Notes: a model not told the origin generated them from the sequence alone. A DNA stretch of 13,183 nucleotides from Deferribacteraceae bacterium (GCA_031285415.1 JAITWF010000101.1:1-13183); one strand, 5' to 3'. Numbered from the stretch's first letter, positions 1-7,402 are shown. Made by a program: numbers and translations.

Positions 1-604
1 CCATATACGCCACATAGGCGTCGAGATATGTTGAGTACGCCCTCTCTCTGTCGGCCTTCGCCTGATATAAGTCCGCTCGAGAGATTACATCCAGCTGTTG
101 ACGCACCTGCGCCTCCGCCAGAAGTAGCTCTGCACTCTCAAATAGTGTGTAGTACGACTTTCGTAGATAATCTGCTCGCAAGGCCGCCTGATACGCCAGA
201 TTTACATCTTGAATGGTCTTTAGAAGTGTTTCACGCTCGCTTTCAGAGTATGAATCAAAGTTTAACCGTGAACGATTCACACTTGTATAGGAGCGAAAAC
301 CTCGAAATAGGTTTATTCCAGCTGTTGCAGTGTACGATTCACTCGCCTGTAGATCGTTTGAGAGGGTGCTTTCACTATTCCTAGCACTCCACCCAAGGTT
401 TGCAGTGGGTAAAAACTCTGAAAAGCTGCCGATATAGGAGTATTTAGCACTCTGCGTGTCCTCAATAGCGGCGAGATAGAGCGGATTGTTCTTCAATGCG
501 CCATCTAGAGCGGTCTGCCGATCAAGACGCTTTAACGGCAGATCTCCTGCGAAGCAGGGAAGCGTTAGGGCAACTATAGTGAGTATAAAATATATCTTCT
601 TCAT
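1..604 (-). CDS. TolC-family outer-membrane protein, N-terminal part (cut by window edge)
   Basis: The minus-strand frame stays open from an ATG at 604 to the left edge, giving 201 codons. The product starts with a signal peptide (MKKIYFILTIVALTLPCFA). It continues with features of the outer-membrane efflux protein family: an early LxxALxxNPxYLAA-type segment, a 'FLPTANLGWS' strand near residue 60, and an 'INLFRGFRSY' strand near residue 90. Long amphipathic helices follow. TolC proteins trim as a barrel plus tunnel and serve as the outlet for efflux pumps or type I secretion. About half of a usual 420-480 residue protein is present. An in-frame TAA nine bases upstream makes the ATG the first possible start, although no good Shine-Dalgarno is visible. 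It follows a second TolC-family gene in the same direction, with a terminator between them, so it may be transcribed separately. Family call is firm; substrate unknown. Confidence 0.8.
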   Translation of the reverse strand, partial: MKKIYFILTIVALTLPCFAGDLPLKRLDRQTALDGALKNNPLYLAAIEDTQSAKYSYIGSFSEFLPTANLGWSARNSESTLSNDLQASESYTATAGINLFRGFRSYTSVNRSRLNFDSYSESERETLLKTIQDVNLAYQAALRADYLRKSYYTLFESAELLLAEAQVRQQLDVISRADLYQAKADRERAYSTYLDAYVAYM

Positions 605-697
605 AATTAGTTAGGACAACACAAATGTGAGAAAAGTTCAAGGATATAATTGCTATAAATGTGCTTGAAAAAACAAGGAGGGTGGTATATAGTAAGT

Positions 698-722
698 CCT
701 GAGGGGGTGGATTCCCCTCAGG
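698..722. repeat. GC-rich perfect hairpin, 9 bp arms
   Basis: CCTGAGGGG (698-706) and CCCCTCAGG (714-722) form a perfect stem around a 7-base loop. No T-run follows on either strand, so it does not look like a terminator. It lies about 95 bp upstream of the partial TolC gene. Function unknown. Confidence 0.5.
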
Positions 723-775
723 GGAGATACTGTTTTCCAGGTATTACCCTAGTACACAGCAGAGCTCCATAACAT

Positions 776-816
776 GATGAAAACGATGACTATTGCGATA
801 ATGGTCATCGTTTTTT
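776..816 (-). terminator. Rho-independent terminator, usable in both directions
   Basis: The arms AAAACGATGAC (780-790) and GTCATCGTTTT (804-814) pair perfectly over 11 bp around a 13-base loop. On the minus strand the hairpin ends in TTTT and lies about 65 bp after the stop of the TolC-family gene at 881, so it most likely ends the marR-tolC transcript. On the plus strand it ends in TTTTTT (811-816). The gap 605-880 holds this terminator and two palindromes; no gene was seen in it. Confidence 0.7.
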
Positions 817-852
817 CATTTATTCCCACATCAAGCCCTATTGCCTTGTGTA

Positions 853-872
853 GGGGCGGGGTCTGCCCGCCC
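853..872. repeat. REP-like GC palindrome
   Basis: GGGCGGG (854-860) and CCCGCCC (866-872) are perfect inverted arms around GTCTG, starting eight bases beyond the TolC stop codon. Short G/C palindromes just past stop codons are typical of REP-type intergenic elements. No U-tract follows. Only one copy of this type is in the window. Confidence 0.45.
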
Positions 873-880
873 ATTAATCA

Positions 881-2197
881 TCATTCCTCGTCTATATCTT
901 CTATCTTATATCCTAGAAACTCTGTCTCGACTGCCCTTTCGAGCTGTGCGACAGCGGCGATAATATCGTAGTTAGCGCCAGCACGTGATGTGAGTGCCTG
1001 CGAAAGTGCGACGCTTGCGTTCAGTAGGTCGGTAGTGGTGGCTTCGCTATTCTCATATTGACTTTGGGTAACTCTGTAGCTCTCCTCTGCCTGCACCACG
1101 CCAACCTCTGCCACAGAGAGGCGTTCCCTTGCAGAGAAGTAGTTCTCGTATGCGTCGGATAGCTGTAGACGAAGAGTTTTGCGCAGGTCGCTCACGGCAT
1201 ATGCTGCGGCATTTGTAGTTCTAGCTTTAGAGAGCACGGTGCTTACATCGTAGAAACCTTTAAAAACGTTCCATGTCATCGATACACTAAATCCAGATGT
1301 GCCATCAATACTAGATGATGGTGAATTAGGAACATCCTCTACGCCATCGAATGGGTTTGTGTCTGTGCCATCCCACTCGTACATATAGCCTAAGTTGATC
1401 TTCGGTAGAAATTCGCTACCAGCGACGTATCTATCGATCGACGCAGAATCGAATGCACGCTTCACATATCTCATCTCGCTACGGTTGTCCTCCATCATGC
1501 CTGTGAGGTTGTCCATCGTAGGGATAGGGTAGTTCGTAGCAACACTGACCTCTGCCACCATCTCGCCATTGGGGATCGCACGCCCGATATATCTTTCAAG
1601 CTGCTGACGAGCCAATTTCATAGCGATCTGTGCATTTAGAAGCTCTAGCTGTGTGGAGGCGAGCTGTACATCGACACGTAATACATCTGCTCTAGAGAAC
1701 TGTCCGACGTTATAAGAAACTTCGGCAATCTTCTTCTGCGTTTCTAGCAGAGTGAGCATCTGCTGTGCAACCTCTAGCGCATTTCGCGCTTTGAGGTACG
1801 ATATATATGCTGTTTTTACATTCAGCATAACATCCTGCTTCTTCCCCTCGTAGCTATACTCCTGCATATCGAGGGCAGCAGAGCCAAGTCTGTATCTGTT
1901 TATGTCGGCAAGTCCATTGAATAGGTTGAAACCAGCTGTGATCCCAAATGTAGATGTTTTGCTCTCTAGCTCTGGTTTTCTAGTTTCAGCATCTATATAT
2001 TCGTATGACAGATCAGCTTTAGGCAAGAACGCTGCGATAGCGGTTCTTTTGGTGTGTCCTTGTGCCTCTGTGAGCGAGCGCTGCTGCTTTATAGAATCAT
2101 CATTTTGCAATGTGAGGTTGATAGCTTCTTCCATGGTTAATGCCGATGCGGTGGCGGAAAAAAGCGGTACTAAAAGCAATATTACAAACAATTTCAT
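881..2197 (-). CDS. TolC-family outer-membrane efflux protein
   Basis: This 438-residue product has a signal peptide (MKLFVILLLVPLFSATASA) followed by 'LTMEEAINLTLQNDDSI', the usual start of a mature TolC-family protein. The family's two internal repeats are visible. Each has barrel-strand segments ('GITAGFNLFNGLADI' around residue 90, 'GFSVSMTWNVFKGFYDV' around residue 305) followed by long coiled helices rich in Ala, Gln and Glu. Length is normal for the family. It would form the trimeric outer-membrane channel of a tripartite pump, working with a membrane-fusion protein and an inner-membrane transporter not seen here. AAGGAG lies eight bases before the ATG. The gene begins 23 bp after the MarR regulator, so the two probably share one transcript and MarR probably controls it. 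A terminator follows at about 780-814. Substrate cannot be told. Confidence 0.9.
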   Translation of the reverse strand: MKLFVILLLVPLFSATASALTMEEAINLTLQNDDSIKQQRSLTEAQGHTKRTAIAAFLPKADLSYEYIDAETRKPELESKTSTFGITAGFNLFNGLADINRYRLGSAALDMQEYSYEGKKQDVMLNVKTAYISYLKARNALEVAQQMLTLLETQKKIAEVSYNVGQFSRADVLRVDVQLASTQLELLNAQIAMKLARQQLERYIGRAIPNGEMVAEVSVATNYPIPTMDNLTGMMEDNRSEMRYVKRAFDSASIDRYVAGSEFLPKINLGYMYEWDGTDTNPFDGVEDVPNSPSSSIDGTSGFSVSMTWNVFKGFYDVSTVLSKARTTNAAAYAVSDLRKTLRLQLSDAYENYFSARERLSVAEVGVVQAEESYRVTQSQYENSEATTTDLLNASVALSQALTSRAGANYDIIAAVAQLERAVETEFLGYKIEDIDEE

Positions 2198-2220
2198 CCC
2201 TGGTACTCCTTAACAATCTA

Positions 2221-2679
2221 TCATTTCACGTCTGGTCTCACCAGATCAAGGGCGTTGGTATATTTAAGCAGTAGAGGGCGAAGCTTGCTATCGTCATCTT
2301 CGGTGAATATGGCGTTCAGTGCATCGTACGCCTTATCAACCTCATTTATAACTTCCTCTAGCAACGTCTCCCCTCGGCTACTGATCTTCACAAGGTTGAC
2401 ACGTCTATCGTTTGTGTCACCCTTTACCTCTATCAACCCTTTGCCCTGCAAACGCCCCAAAATGCGTGTTATACTAGCTTGATCTTTGAATGTGCGTGCG
2501 GCTAACTCCTTCTGGCTAACGGTTCCCTCTGCCTTGAGGTGAACCAACACCCACCCCTGTTCAACGGTAAGATCAAATGGTTTTAAGAGCCGATTGGCAC
2601 TTAAACTATGCATACCTGCAAGCTTGAAGATTAATCTAGGTATCGAATCAACACTTAATATCGAGTTATCTATTCCCAA
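2221..2679 (-). CDS. MarR-family transcriptional regulator (TTG start)
   Basis: This 152-residue product matches the MarR winged-helix family. The first helices, about residues 12-35, form the dimer region. A winged helix-turn-helix spans about 39-103, with 'SQKELAARTFKDQASITRILGRL' covering the recognition part, and the wing carries the family DRR signature (91-93). A long C-terminal helix closes the dimer. MarR proteins usually repress their own operon and release DNA when they bind a small phenolic or toxic compound. The start is TTG at 2679, preceded by AAGGGTGAG five bases away; the first in-frame ATG (residue 23) would remove the dimerisation helix. The adjacent tolC gene implies control of efflux. 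A consensus-like promoter with an inverted repeat lies just upstream. Inducer unknown. Confidence 0.9.
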   Translation of the reverse strand: MGIDNSILSVDSIPRLIFKLAGMHSLSANRLLKPFDLTVEQGWVLVHLKAEGTVSQKELAARTFKDQASITRILGRLQGKGLIEVKGDTNDRRVNLVKISSRGETLLEEVINEVDKAYDALNAIFTEDDDSKLRPLLLKYTNALDLVRPDVK

Positions 2680-2703
2680 AATCTCACCCTTTGTAAATAA
2701 TTT

Positions 2704-2730
2704 AGTATACCGTCGTTATACGTTTGTCAA
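2704..2730 (-). promoter_or_regulatory. marR-tolC promoter with probable MarR operator
   Basis: On the minus strand the -35 is TTGACA (2725-2730) and the -10 is TATACT (2704-2709), 15 bases apart. The inverted repeat GTATAaCGaCGgTATAC, read on the minus strand (2705-2721), overlaps the spacer and the -10. Its arms GTATA/TATAC are perfect and 14 of 17 positions are symmetric. MarR proteins bind such 16-20 bp palindromes, so binding here should block polymerase. Operator assignment is inference. Confidence 0.65.
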
Positions 2731-2791
2731 CTAATTTTATATAGATTATATCTTTGACTGCTGTAATCCGTTATAAAACACAAAAAGCATG

Positions 2792-2883
2792 CGTCACTGC
2801 GGCCTACGAGCCGCAGTCCAGAATGAAAATATAGGAATTCCTATAAATTTTATACTGGATTGCGGATCAAGTCCGCAATGACG
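2792..2883. repeat. 92 bp MITE/REP-like palindromic element
   Basis: The ends CGTCACTGCGG (2792-2802) and CCGCAATGACG (2873-2883) are inverted repeats with one mismatch. The exact centre is a 16 bp perfect palindrome, TATAGGAATTCCTATA (2830-2845). Each arm folds into its own 8 bp hairpin: 2796-2803 with 2810-2817, and 2859-2866 with 2872-2879. TCCAG and CTGGA also face each other inside. This build resembles the 'CGTCATTGCG...CGCAATGACG' dispersed elements seen in many bacterial genomes. It has no coding capacity and lies between convergent-free ends: upstream of marR and just after the diguanylate cyclase stop. No other copy is in the window. Confidence 0.7.
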
Positions 2884-2927
2884 AGATTTGCTACACTTTA
2901 CAGCAATCAACTATATAATTCTCATAT

Positions 2928-4238
2928 TTATTCGATTCGCCCAACCTCGACTCTATCTCGACCATTATCTTTAGCAAGGTATAGAGCGTCGTCGGCACGT
3001 TTAATAAAATCGGATAGCATCTCGCCGTGGTGATACTCTGCCACACCGATACTGCATGTTACATGTCCAACCGTTGTGAAATTATTGATCGACACATATT
3101 TTCGTATACGGTCAGCGATCTCGGCGGCGTTATCAAGTGGAGTTGACGGCATAAGGATCACAAACTCCTCTCCGCCGAATCTGCCCAAAACATCCGTTTT
3201 GCGAATCCGATCCTGCATAAGCGCAGCGATCTCTATCAATACAATATCACCGATCTGGTGACCATAGTTATCGTTAACTTTCTTAAAGAAGTCAATATCT
3301 ATCATCAAGAGCGATAGGCGTTGCTTATACCGCATAACACGAGTAACCTCACGTTCTAGCTCTTTATTAATCTTATTGCGATTAAAAACTTTTGTGAGGG
3401 CATCGTGCTCCGCAAGGAACTGATACCGCTGTTTATCCTTCTCAAACTTTGTAATATCGGTAATTGTCAAAAGATACTCTTGGGAGGTAGCAGGGATCAC
3501 TACGGCGTTTATAAGAAACGATTGCGCCTCCGTTAAATGCGGCAGCTTCACCTGAAAGATCGAATCGGTATTGTACCCTGCCGTGCGTTCATACACCCAC
3601 TGACCGAGTACGTCATCACCTGTCAGCGTTGAATCTCTCTCGACTATAAGCGAGGCGAGGCTGCCGTATCTATAGGCAAAATCCTCTACAGATTTCACAT
3701 CTAGAAAGTGCATAAACGATTGGTTCAGATACTGCACCCCATCGGCGTTCAGCATAGCTAGATACGAGGGGTTTATATCCATCAGGTCTAATATAAACTT
3801 ATTCTTCGCATGTAGCTCCTTCTGCTGTATAATAGCGTGAGATAGCTTTACGATCGCAGCCAGAAGCTCCTTCGAGTCGACAGGCTTCTTCACATATTTA
3901 TCCACGCCAAGCTCGATCGAGCGCATAAAGAACTGTTCGTCGTTGTGTCCAGTGGTGATTATTATTGGCACATTCTGATCGATCTCTCGGATATGGGCGA
4001 TCATTGTCAATCCATCCATCACAGGCATGCGAATATCGGTGATAACTATATCGGGTTTACACTCTTTAAACTGCTCCAGCCCCTCTGCCCCATTTTCTGC
4101 CACGATCAGAAACTCTGTACGCCGTTTTAGCATGCGTGAGAGGCTAGATCGGATTGCCTCTTCATCCTCAACATAGAGTATGCTAAGAGATGAAACGTTA
4201 TTTTGAGGATATCTATCCACGGTAGTAAATTCTGCCAT
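2928..4238 (-). CDS. Response regulator with GGDEF domain (diguanylate cyclase)
   Basis: This 436-residue protein makes cyclic di-GMP from two GTP under control of a phosphorelay. A receiver domain covers about residues 17-132, with acidic pocket E24-D25-E26, phospho-acceptor D68, T96 and K118. The middle, about 145-265, looks like a PAS-type sensory linker ('FILDLMDINPSYLAMLNADG...'). The GGDEF domain covers about 272-434. Its active-site loop is GGEEF (355-359), and the inhibitory-site motif RxxD is present as RKTD (346-349), five residues before it. Enzyme activity with product feedback is therefore expected. It is cytoplasmic, with no membrane segment. No histidine kinase is adjacent. The gene diverges from the sigma-factor operon and has its own promoter. 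The Shine-Dalgarno GGAGA is about 12 bases from the ATG, which is rather far. Function confident; input signal unknown. Confidence 0.93.
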   Translation of the reverse strand: MAEFTTVDRYPQNNVSSLSILYVEDEEAIRSSLSRMLKRRTEFLIVAENGAEGLEQFKECKPDIVITDIRMPVMDGLTMIAHIREIDQNVPIIITTGHNDEQFFMRSIELGVDKYVKKPVDSKELLAAIVKLSHAIIQQKELHAKNKFILDLMDINPSYLAMLNADGVQYLNQSFMHFLDVKSVEDFAYRYGSLASLIVERDSTLTGDDVLGQWVYERTAGYNTDSIFQVKLPHLTEAQSFLINAVVIPATSQEYLLTITDITKFEKDKQRYQFLAEHDALTKVFNRNKINKELEREVTRVMRYKQRLSLLMIDIDFFKKVNDNYGHQIGDIVLIEIAALMQDRIRKTDVLGRFGGEEFVILMPSTPLDNAAEIADRIRKYVSINNFTTVGHVTCSIGVAEYHHGEMLSDFIKRADDALYLAKDNGRDRVEVGRIE

Positions 4239-4266
4239 CTATTATTAGGTTCTCCATAGACGCATT

Positions 4267-4295
4267 GTATTACTAAATGAATAAAATACAAGCAA
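4267..4295 (-). promoter_or_regulatory. Sigma-70-type promoter for the diguanylate cyclase gene
   Basis: On the minus strand TTGCTT (4290-4295) and TAATAC (4267-4272) are 17 bases apart, with an A/T-rich stretch upstream. This gives a leader of about 20 bases before the ATG at 4238. Confidence 0.6.
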
Positions 4296-4313
4296 TTTTT
4301 TAAATGTGAGTTG

Positions 4314-4342
4314 TTGTAAAAAATATTGAACTTTTGTATATT
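4314..4342 (+). promoter_or_regulatory. Sigma-70-type promoter for the ECF sigma operon
   Basis: TTGTAA (4314-4319) and TATATT (4337-4342) are separated by 17 bases, about 33 bases upstream of the preferred start codon at 4376. A GAACTT motif (4328-4333) resembles the -35 of ECF promoters but has no -10 at the proper distance, so housekeeping transcription is better supported than autoregulation. Confidence 0.5.
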
Positions 4343-4375
4343 GAATCTGTCTTTCAATGCAAAGGGGTTATGTCA

Positions 4376-4951
4376 ATGCAGGACGGTCAGATCGTTGAAA
4401 GTATCTTGAATGGAGATTTGCAAGCGTTCGAGCTGCTGGTATTAAAGTATCAGAAGCAGCTTTACTACATCGCCAATGGGATCGTCAAGAACCAACAGGC
4501 GGCAGAGGACGTTGTGCAAGATGCATTCATCAAAGCTTATGAAAAGCTAGATACGCTTAAGAATCAATCCGGCTTCTACGCATGGATAAAACGGATCGTT
4601 ATAAATATGTCGCTCAACCATTACGATAAGAATAAGTGGCTGGTCGACGTCTCTACAGATGATGGCGAGTACGATTTTTTCGATACCGTCGCTGTGGATG
4701 ATAACCCTGAAGATAAAGCTTTGAAAGATGAGCTAAAGGGATATATCAAGCTTTTTGTAGACGCACTGCCCGATAAACTGCGGCTGGTGCTAGTCCTCCG
4801 AGAGGTGGACGATCTAAGCTACGAAGAGATCTCTGATATGCTTAATATCCCCGTCGGCACCGTCCGTTCACGGCTTTTTAACGCACGCCAGATCTTGAAA
4901 GACCGCCTGATAAAGCAGGGGCTAGCAGATGGCATGTATAATGAGGTATGA
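4376..4951 (+). CDS. rpoE: ECF (sigma-E-like) RNA polymerase sigma factor
   Basis: This 191-residue product has the two-domain build of group 4 sigma factors. Region 2 covers about residues 20-85, with 'AAEDVVQDAFIKAYEKL' as the region 2.2 signature and 'FYAWIKRIVINMSLN' as 2.3/2.4. Region 4 covers about 128-180, with 'LREVDDLSYEEISDMLNIP' and 'GTVRSRLFNAR' as its helix-turn-helix. The acidic linker between them is typical. The start at 4376 is chosen because AAAGGGG lies eight bases before it; an ATG at 4370 is too close, and a TTG at 4334 lacks a ribosome site. The stop is next to the anti-sigma start. The order sigma, anti-sigma, RseB-like, HtrA matches the proteobacterial envelope-stress operon, so it probably directs RNA polymerase to periplasmic stress genes. 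Confidence 0.92.
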   Translation: MQDGQIVESILNGDLQAFELLVLKYQKQLYYIANGIVKNQQAAEDVVQDAFIKAYEKLDTLKNQSGFYAWIKRIVINMSLNHYDKNKWLVDVSTDDGEYDFFDTVAVDDNPEDKALKDELKGYIKLFVDALPDKLRLVLVLREVDDLSYEEISDMLNIPVGTVRSRLFNARQILKDRLIKQGLADGMYNEV

Positions 4952-4953
4952 AA

Positions 4954-5433
4954 ATGAGTAAGTGTCAGCGTTATTACGAGATCATCTCTGCGTTTGTAGA
5001 CTCGCAGGCGAACGCCCTAGAGCAGCTCGCCCTTCAAGAGCATCTCAAATCTTGCAACACCTGCAAGAATGAGCTTGCGTCGCAGTATGCGTTGAAGGAT
5101 ATGATGCGCTCCTATCAGGCCGTCCATACCGATCTTGATCTCTCCTCCAATATCATGAGGCAGATCCGATACAAGAGGCAGGAGGATGAGCACCTTGCGG
5201 AGATAATGCACTATCAGGCGAAGGTACCAAATAGATGGGTTGCGCTCGGCGTGATGTTTGCAATGACGGCGACTGCGCTATTCTTGGGTAGCGGTAGCAC
5301 TGTGTATGCTCAGAAGCCCGATCCTGCTAAAGAGTACGCAAGCTATATATATCAGCATGTAAACGATGAAGAGTACAGATCGAGCTATCAGCCTACAGAC
5401 AACTCTATCAAACAGGTAAGCTTTATCCGATGA
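4954..5433 (+). CDS. Anti-sigma factor with zinc-binding (ZAS-type) motif
   Basis: The product (159 residues from this start) has an N-terminal cytoplasmic domain with HLKSCNTC, the HxxxCxxC zinc motif of ZAS anti-sigma factors. A single membrane segment ('WVALGVMFAMTATALFLG') lies at about residues 95-112, followed by a periplasmic tail of about 45 residues. It should hold the sigma factor encoded just upstream at the inner membrane until envelope damage triggers release. The start at 4954 has GAGG seven bases away. An ATG at 4948 overlaps the sigma stop as ATGA but lies one base from GAGG, so it is less likely; it would add two residues. The 3' end overlaps the RseB-like gene by ATGA. No site-2 protease gene is in the window. 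Role follows from motif and position. Confidence 0.87.
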   Translation: MSKCQRYYEIISAFVDSQANALEQLALQEHLKSCNTCKNELASQYALKDMMRSYQAVHTDLDLSSNIMRQIRYKRQEDEHLAEIMHYQAKVPNRWVALGVMFAMTATALFLGSGSTVYAQKPDPAKEYASYIYQHVNDEEYRSSYQPTDNSIKQVSFIR

Positions 5434-6167
5434 GAGTCGTCGCACTACTAATACTGCTGATAATCCCTACTATCGGTCTATCCGATGAGATTATCTACTA
5501 TAATATCAATCACAACGGCGAGTCGCTCTCATTCTTTAATATGCTTGGTGCGCCTGTACCGCCGATGGTGCAGGAGATCTCTAGACGGACACTGCGCAAG
5601 CCGTTCATGCCAAAGCGTATTGATCCCAATCGATACAAGGTCTCGATCGTTCAAAACATTACATGGCAGGGAATGACAGTCACCCAGTACGACTATAAAC
5701 CTGTAATAAATGATAGATTCCGTCATATTCTGTGGGTGCTTCCCGATACAAACGAGATTGTAAAGCTTGAGATCTACGATGCCAACGACAAACTAATCTA
5801 CTGCGCCATCTGCCTTGAACATGACCATTCATTACAGACGAATAAAACCAAAGAGCAGCCAGAGGAGCGACTTACGGCAGAGCGGTTCGATGGATTTGTG
5901 AACGTATCGAAGGAGGAGGCGGCAGATGGATATATTCGCATGCTATACTCCGATGGTCTCAATAGATTCTCTGTTTTTAGAACACCGCTGAAAGAGGCGA
6001 AAAAAGAGGCTGAACGCCTTGTTGTATATGGAAACTACCTATACAATAAAGATGTTGGTAATTTTAGATATACAGTCGTAGGCACTATCCCATACGAAAA
6101 GATGGAAGAGTTTGTAAATGTATTAAGTGTAGTGAACGTTGATAAAAATTCTGGAGATATAGAATGA
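5430..6167 (+). CDS. MucB/RseB-like periplasmic regulator of the sigma factor
   Basis: This 245-residue product begins with a signal peptide (MRVVALLILLIIPTIGLS) and is otherwise soluble, so it should be periplasmic. The C-terminal part, about residues 152-235, shows the MucB/RseB pattern 'GFVNVS...MLYSDGLNRFSVF...' then 'FRYTVVGTIPYEKMEEFVNVL'. The N-terminal part would be the LolA-like lipoprotein-sensing domain; it is weakly conserved and shorter than in E. coli RseB (about 318 residues). RseB binds the periplasmic tail of the anti-sigma factor and shields it from proteolysis until lipids or mislocalised lipoproteins bind. A C125-xx-C128-xx-H131-x-H133 cluster lies between the two domains. 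The gene overlaps its neighbours by ATGA at both ends, so translation is probably coupled. Assignment rests mostly on the C-terminal half and gene order. Confidence 0.8.
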   Translation: MRVVALLILLIIPTIGLSDEIIYYNINHNGESLSFFNMLGAPVPPMVQEISRRTLRKPFMPKRIDPNRYKVSIVQNITWQGMTVTQYDYKPVINDRFRHILWVLPDTNEIVKLEIYDANDKLIYCAICLEHDHSLQTNKTKEQPEERLTAERFDGFVNVSKEEAADGYIRMLYSDGLNRFSVFRTPLKEAKKEAERLVVYGNYLYNKDVGNFRYTVVGTIPYEKMEEFVNVLSVVNVDKNSGDIE

Positions 6168-7402
6168 AGAAGTTGCTTGTAGTTGCATTCCTGTTATCGG
6201 CTATTGCGGCATACGCTGCGCCAGACTCCTTTGCACCGCTAGTAAAATCTACCAAAGATGGCGTTGTGCATATAAATACGAAGCAGTTGGTTCAATCAAA
6301 CCCATTTATGAACGATGAGATGTTCCGCAGATTTTTCGGCGGACAGGGCGCACCTCACGGTATGCCAGGAATGCCTGGCGGACAGTACGAGGCTATGGCC
6401 ACTGGCACAGGCTTTATCATCGATAAAGAGGGATATATCATCACAAACAACCACGTCGTGAACAACGCCACCGAGGTGATCGTCAAAACTAGCGACGATA
6501 AAGAGTATACCGCAACGCTTGTAGGCAGAGACTCCCTTACAGACCTAGCTCTCTTAAAGATCGACGCAAAGGGGATATCGCTTAAAACGTTACCGCTAGG
6601 CGATTCAGACAAGATCGAGGTCGGCGAGTGGGTTATTGCGATAGGAAGTGCAAAGGCTCTCGAATGGACGGTTACAGCTGGGATTATCTCCGCAAAGGGG
6701 CGTAATCTAGGCGCAGGACCCTATGACAACTTTATCCAGACAGACGCCTCAATCAACCCTGGCAACTCTGGAGGACCCCTCCTGAATATGAAGGGGGAGG
6801 TTATCGGCATAAACACACTTATAATGCAGAATAGTCAAGGACTTGGCTTCTCTGTACCATCGAATACACTGAAAGGTCTGCTATCACAGCTCAAGACTGG
6901 GCATGTAAGACGTGGCTGGCTGGGAATATCGCTACAAGATATCGATGAGAAGCTGGCAGAGTCGTGTGGGCGTGCAGATAGCAAGGGCGCACTCGTTTCA
7001 GAGGTTATCCCAAACGCTCCAGCGATTGCAGCAGGCGTTAAATCTGGCGATATCGTGACGGAGGTCGATGGAATCAAGGTTGAAAATAGCCACCAGCTTG
7101 TGCAGTACGTTGGGGCGAAAAGACCTGACGAGACCGTTAAATTAACAATTATGAGAGATGGCAAGGTGCGCACGATTAATGTGAAATTAGCTGAACGCAC
7201 TGGCGGCGATAGCCCTGTGGTGTCATCTGTAAACCCTGAGAAGGACGATACATTCACCGTGCGAAATATGTCGGCGGCGGAGAGGGCGCAGATGCAGCTT
7301 GAGAACGGCGGCGCAGTTATCGCATCGGTGAAACCAGACTCTAGCGCAGCAAAAGCTGGCATATCATCGGGGATGGTAGCCACATGGATGAACCGCAAGT
7401 AG
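6164..7402 (+). CDS. degP: HtrA/DegP-type periplasmic serine protease, interrupted in PDZ2
   Basis: This 412-residue product degrades or refolds damaged periplasmic proteins. A signal peptide (MKKLLVVAFLLSAIAAYA) precedes the trypsin-like domain (about 22-245). The catalytic triad is H97 ('TNNHVV'), D127 ('SLTDLAL') and S202 ('GNSGGPL'). A Gly/Met/Pro-rich loop, about 59-73, sits where DegP has its LA loop. PDZ1 covers about 250-343 and PDZ2 begins near 381. The TAG at 7400 falls in the middle of PDZ2, and the same frame goes on for 38 codons of PDZ-like sequence. Residues 161-166 read GSAKAL where HtrA proteins usually have a GNPFGL-like motif. GGAG lies seven bases before the ATG, which overlaps the RseB-like stop. 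It is the expected effector of the sigma operon. The protease domain appears complete; a truncated form may still work. Confidence 0.9.
   Translation: MKKLLVVAFLLSAIAAYAAPDSFAPLVKSTKDGVVHINTKQLVQSNPFMNDEMFRRFFGGQGAPHGMPGMPGGQYEAMATGTGFIIDKEGYIITNNHVVNNATEVIVKTSDDKEYTATLVGRDSLTDLALLKIDAKGISLKTLPLGDSDKIEVGEWVIAIGSAKALEWTVTAGIISAKGRNLGAGPYDNFIQTDASINPGNSGGPLLNMKGEVIGINTLIMQNSQGLGFSVPSNTLKGLLSQLKTGHVRRGWLGISLQDIDEKLAESCGRADSKGALVSEVIPNAPAIAAGVKSGDIVTEVDGIKVENSHQLVQYVGAKRPDETVKLTIMRDGKVRTINVKLAERTGGDSPVVSSVNPEKDDTFTVRNMSAAERAQMQLENGGAVIASVKPDSSAAKAGISSGMVATWMNRK

Noticed and set aside
28..384. Plus-strand reading frame of 118 codons
   Set aside because: It is antisense to the partial TolC-family gene, has no ribosome site, and its product (Pro/Ser-rich, no known domain) is a shadow of that gene.
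774..971. Plus-strand frame starting MMKTMTIAIMVIVF, resembling a signal peptide
   Set aside because: Its first codons are the terminator hairpin at 780-814, it then crosses the REP palindrome and runs antisense into the TolC 3' end.
4328..4351. GAACTT...TCTGTC as an ECF autoregulatory promoter of the sigma operon
   Set aside because: The gap between the motifs is 12 bases, where sigma-E-type promoters need about 16. The TTGTAA-17-TATATT promoter fits better.
7400..7402. Pyrrolysine or general recoding of TAG as sense
   Set aside because: No pyl genes are in the window, and TAG serves as the evident stop of the zinc-ribbon gene, of higA and of the extended htrA frame. General recoding is not supported; local readthrough stays open.
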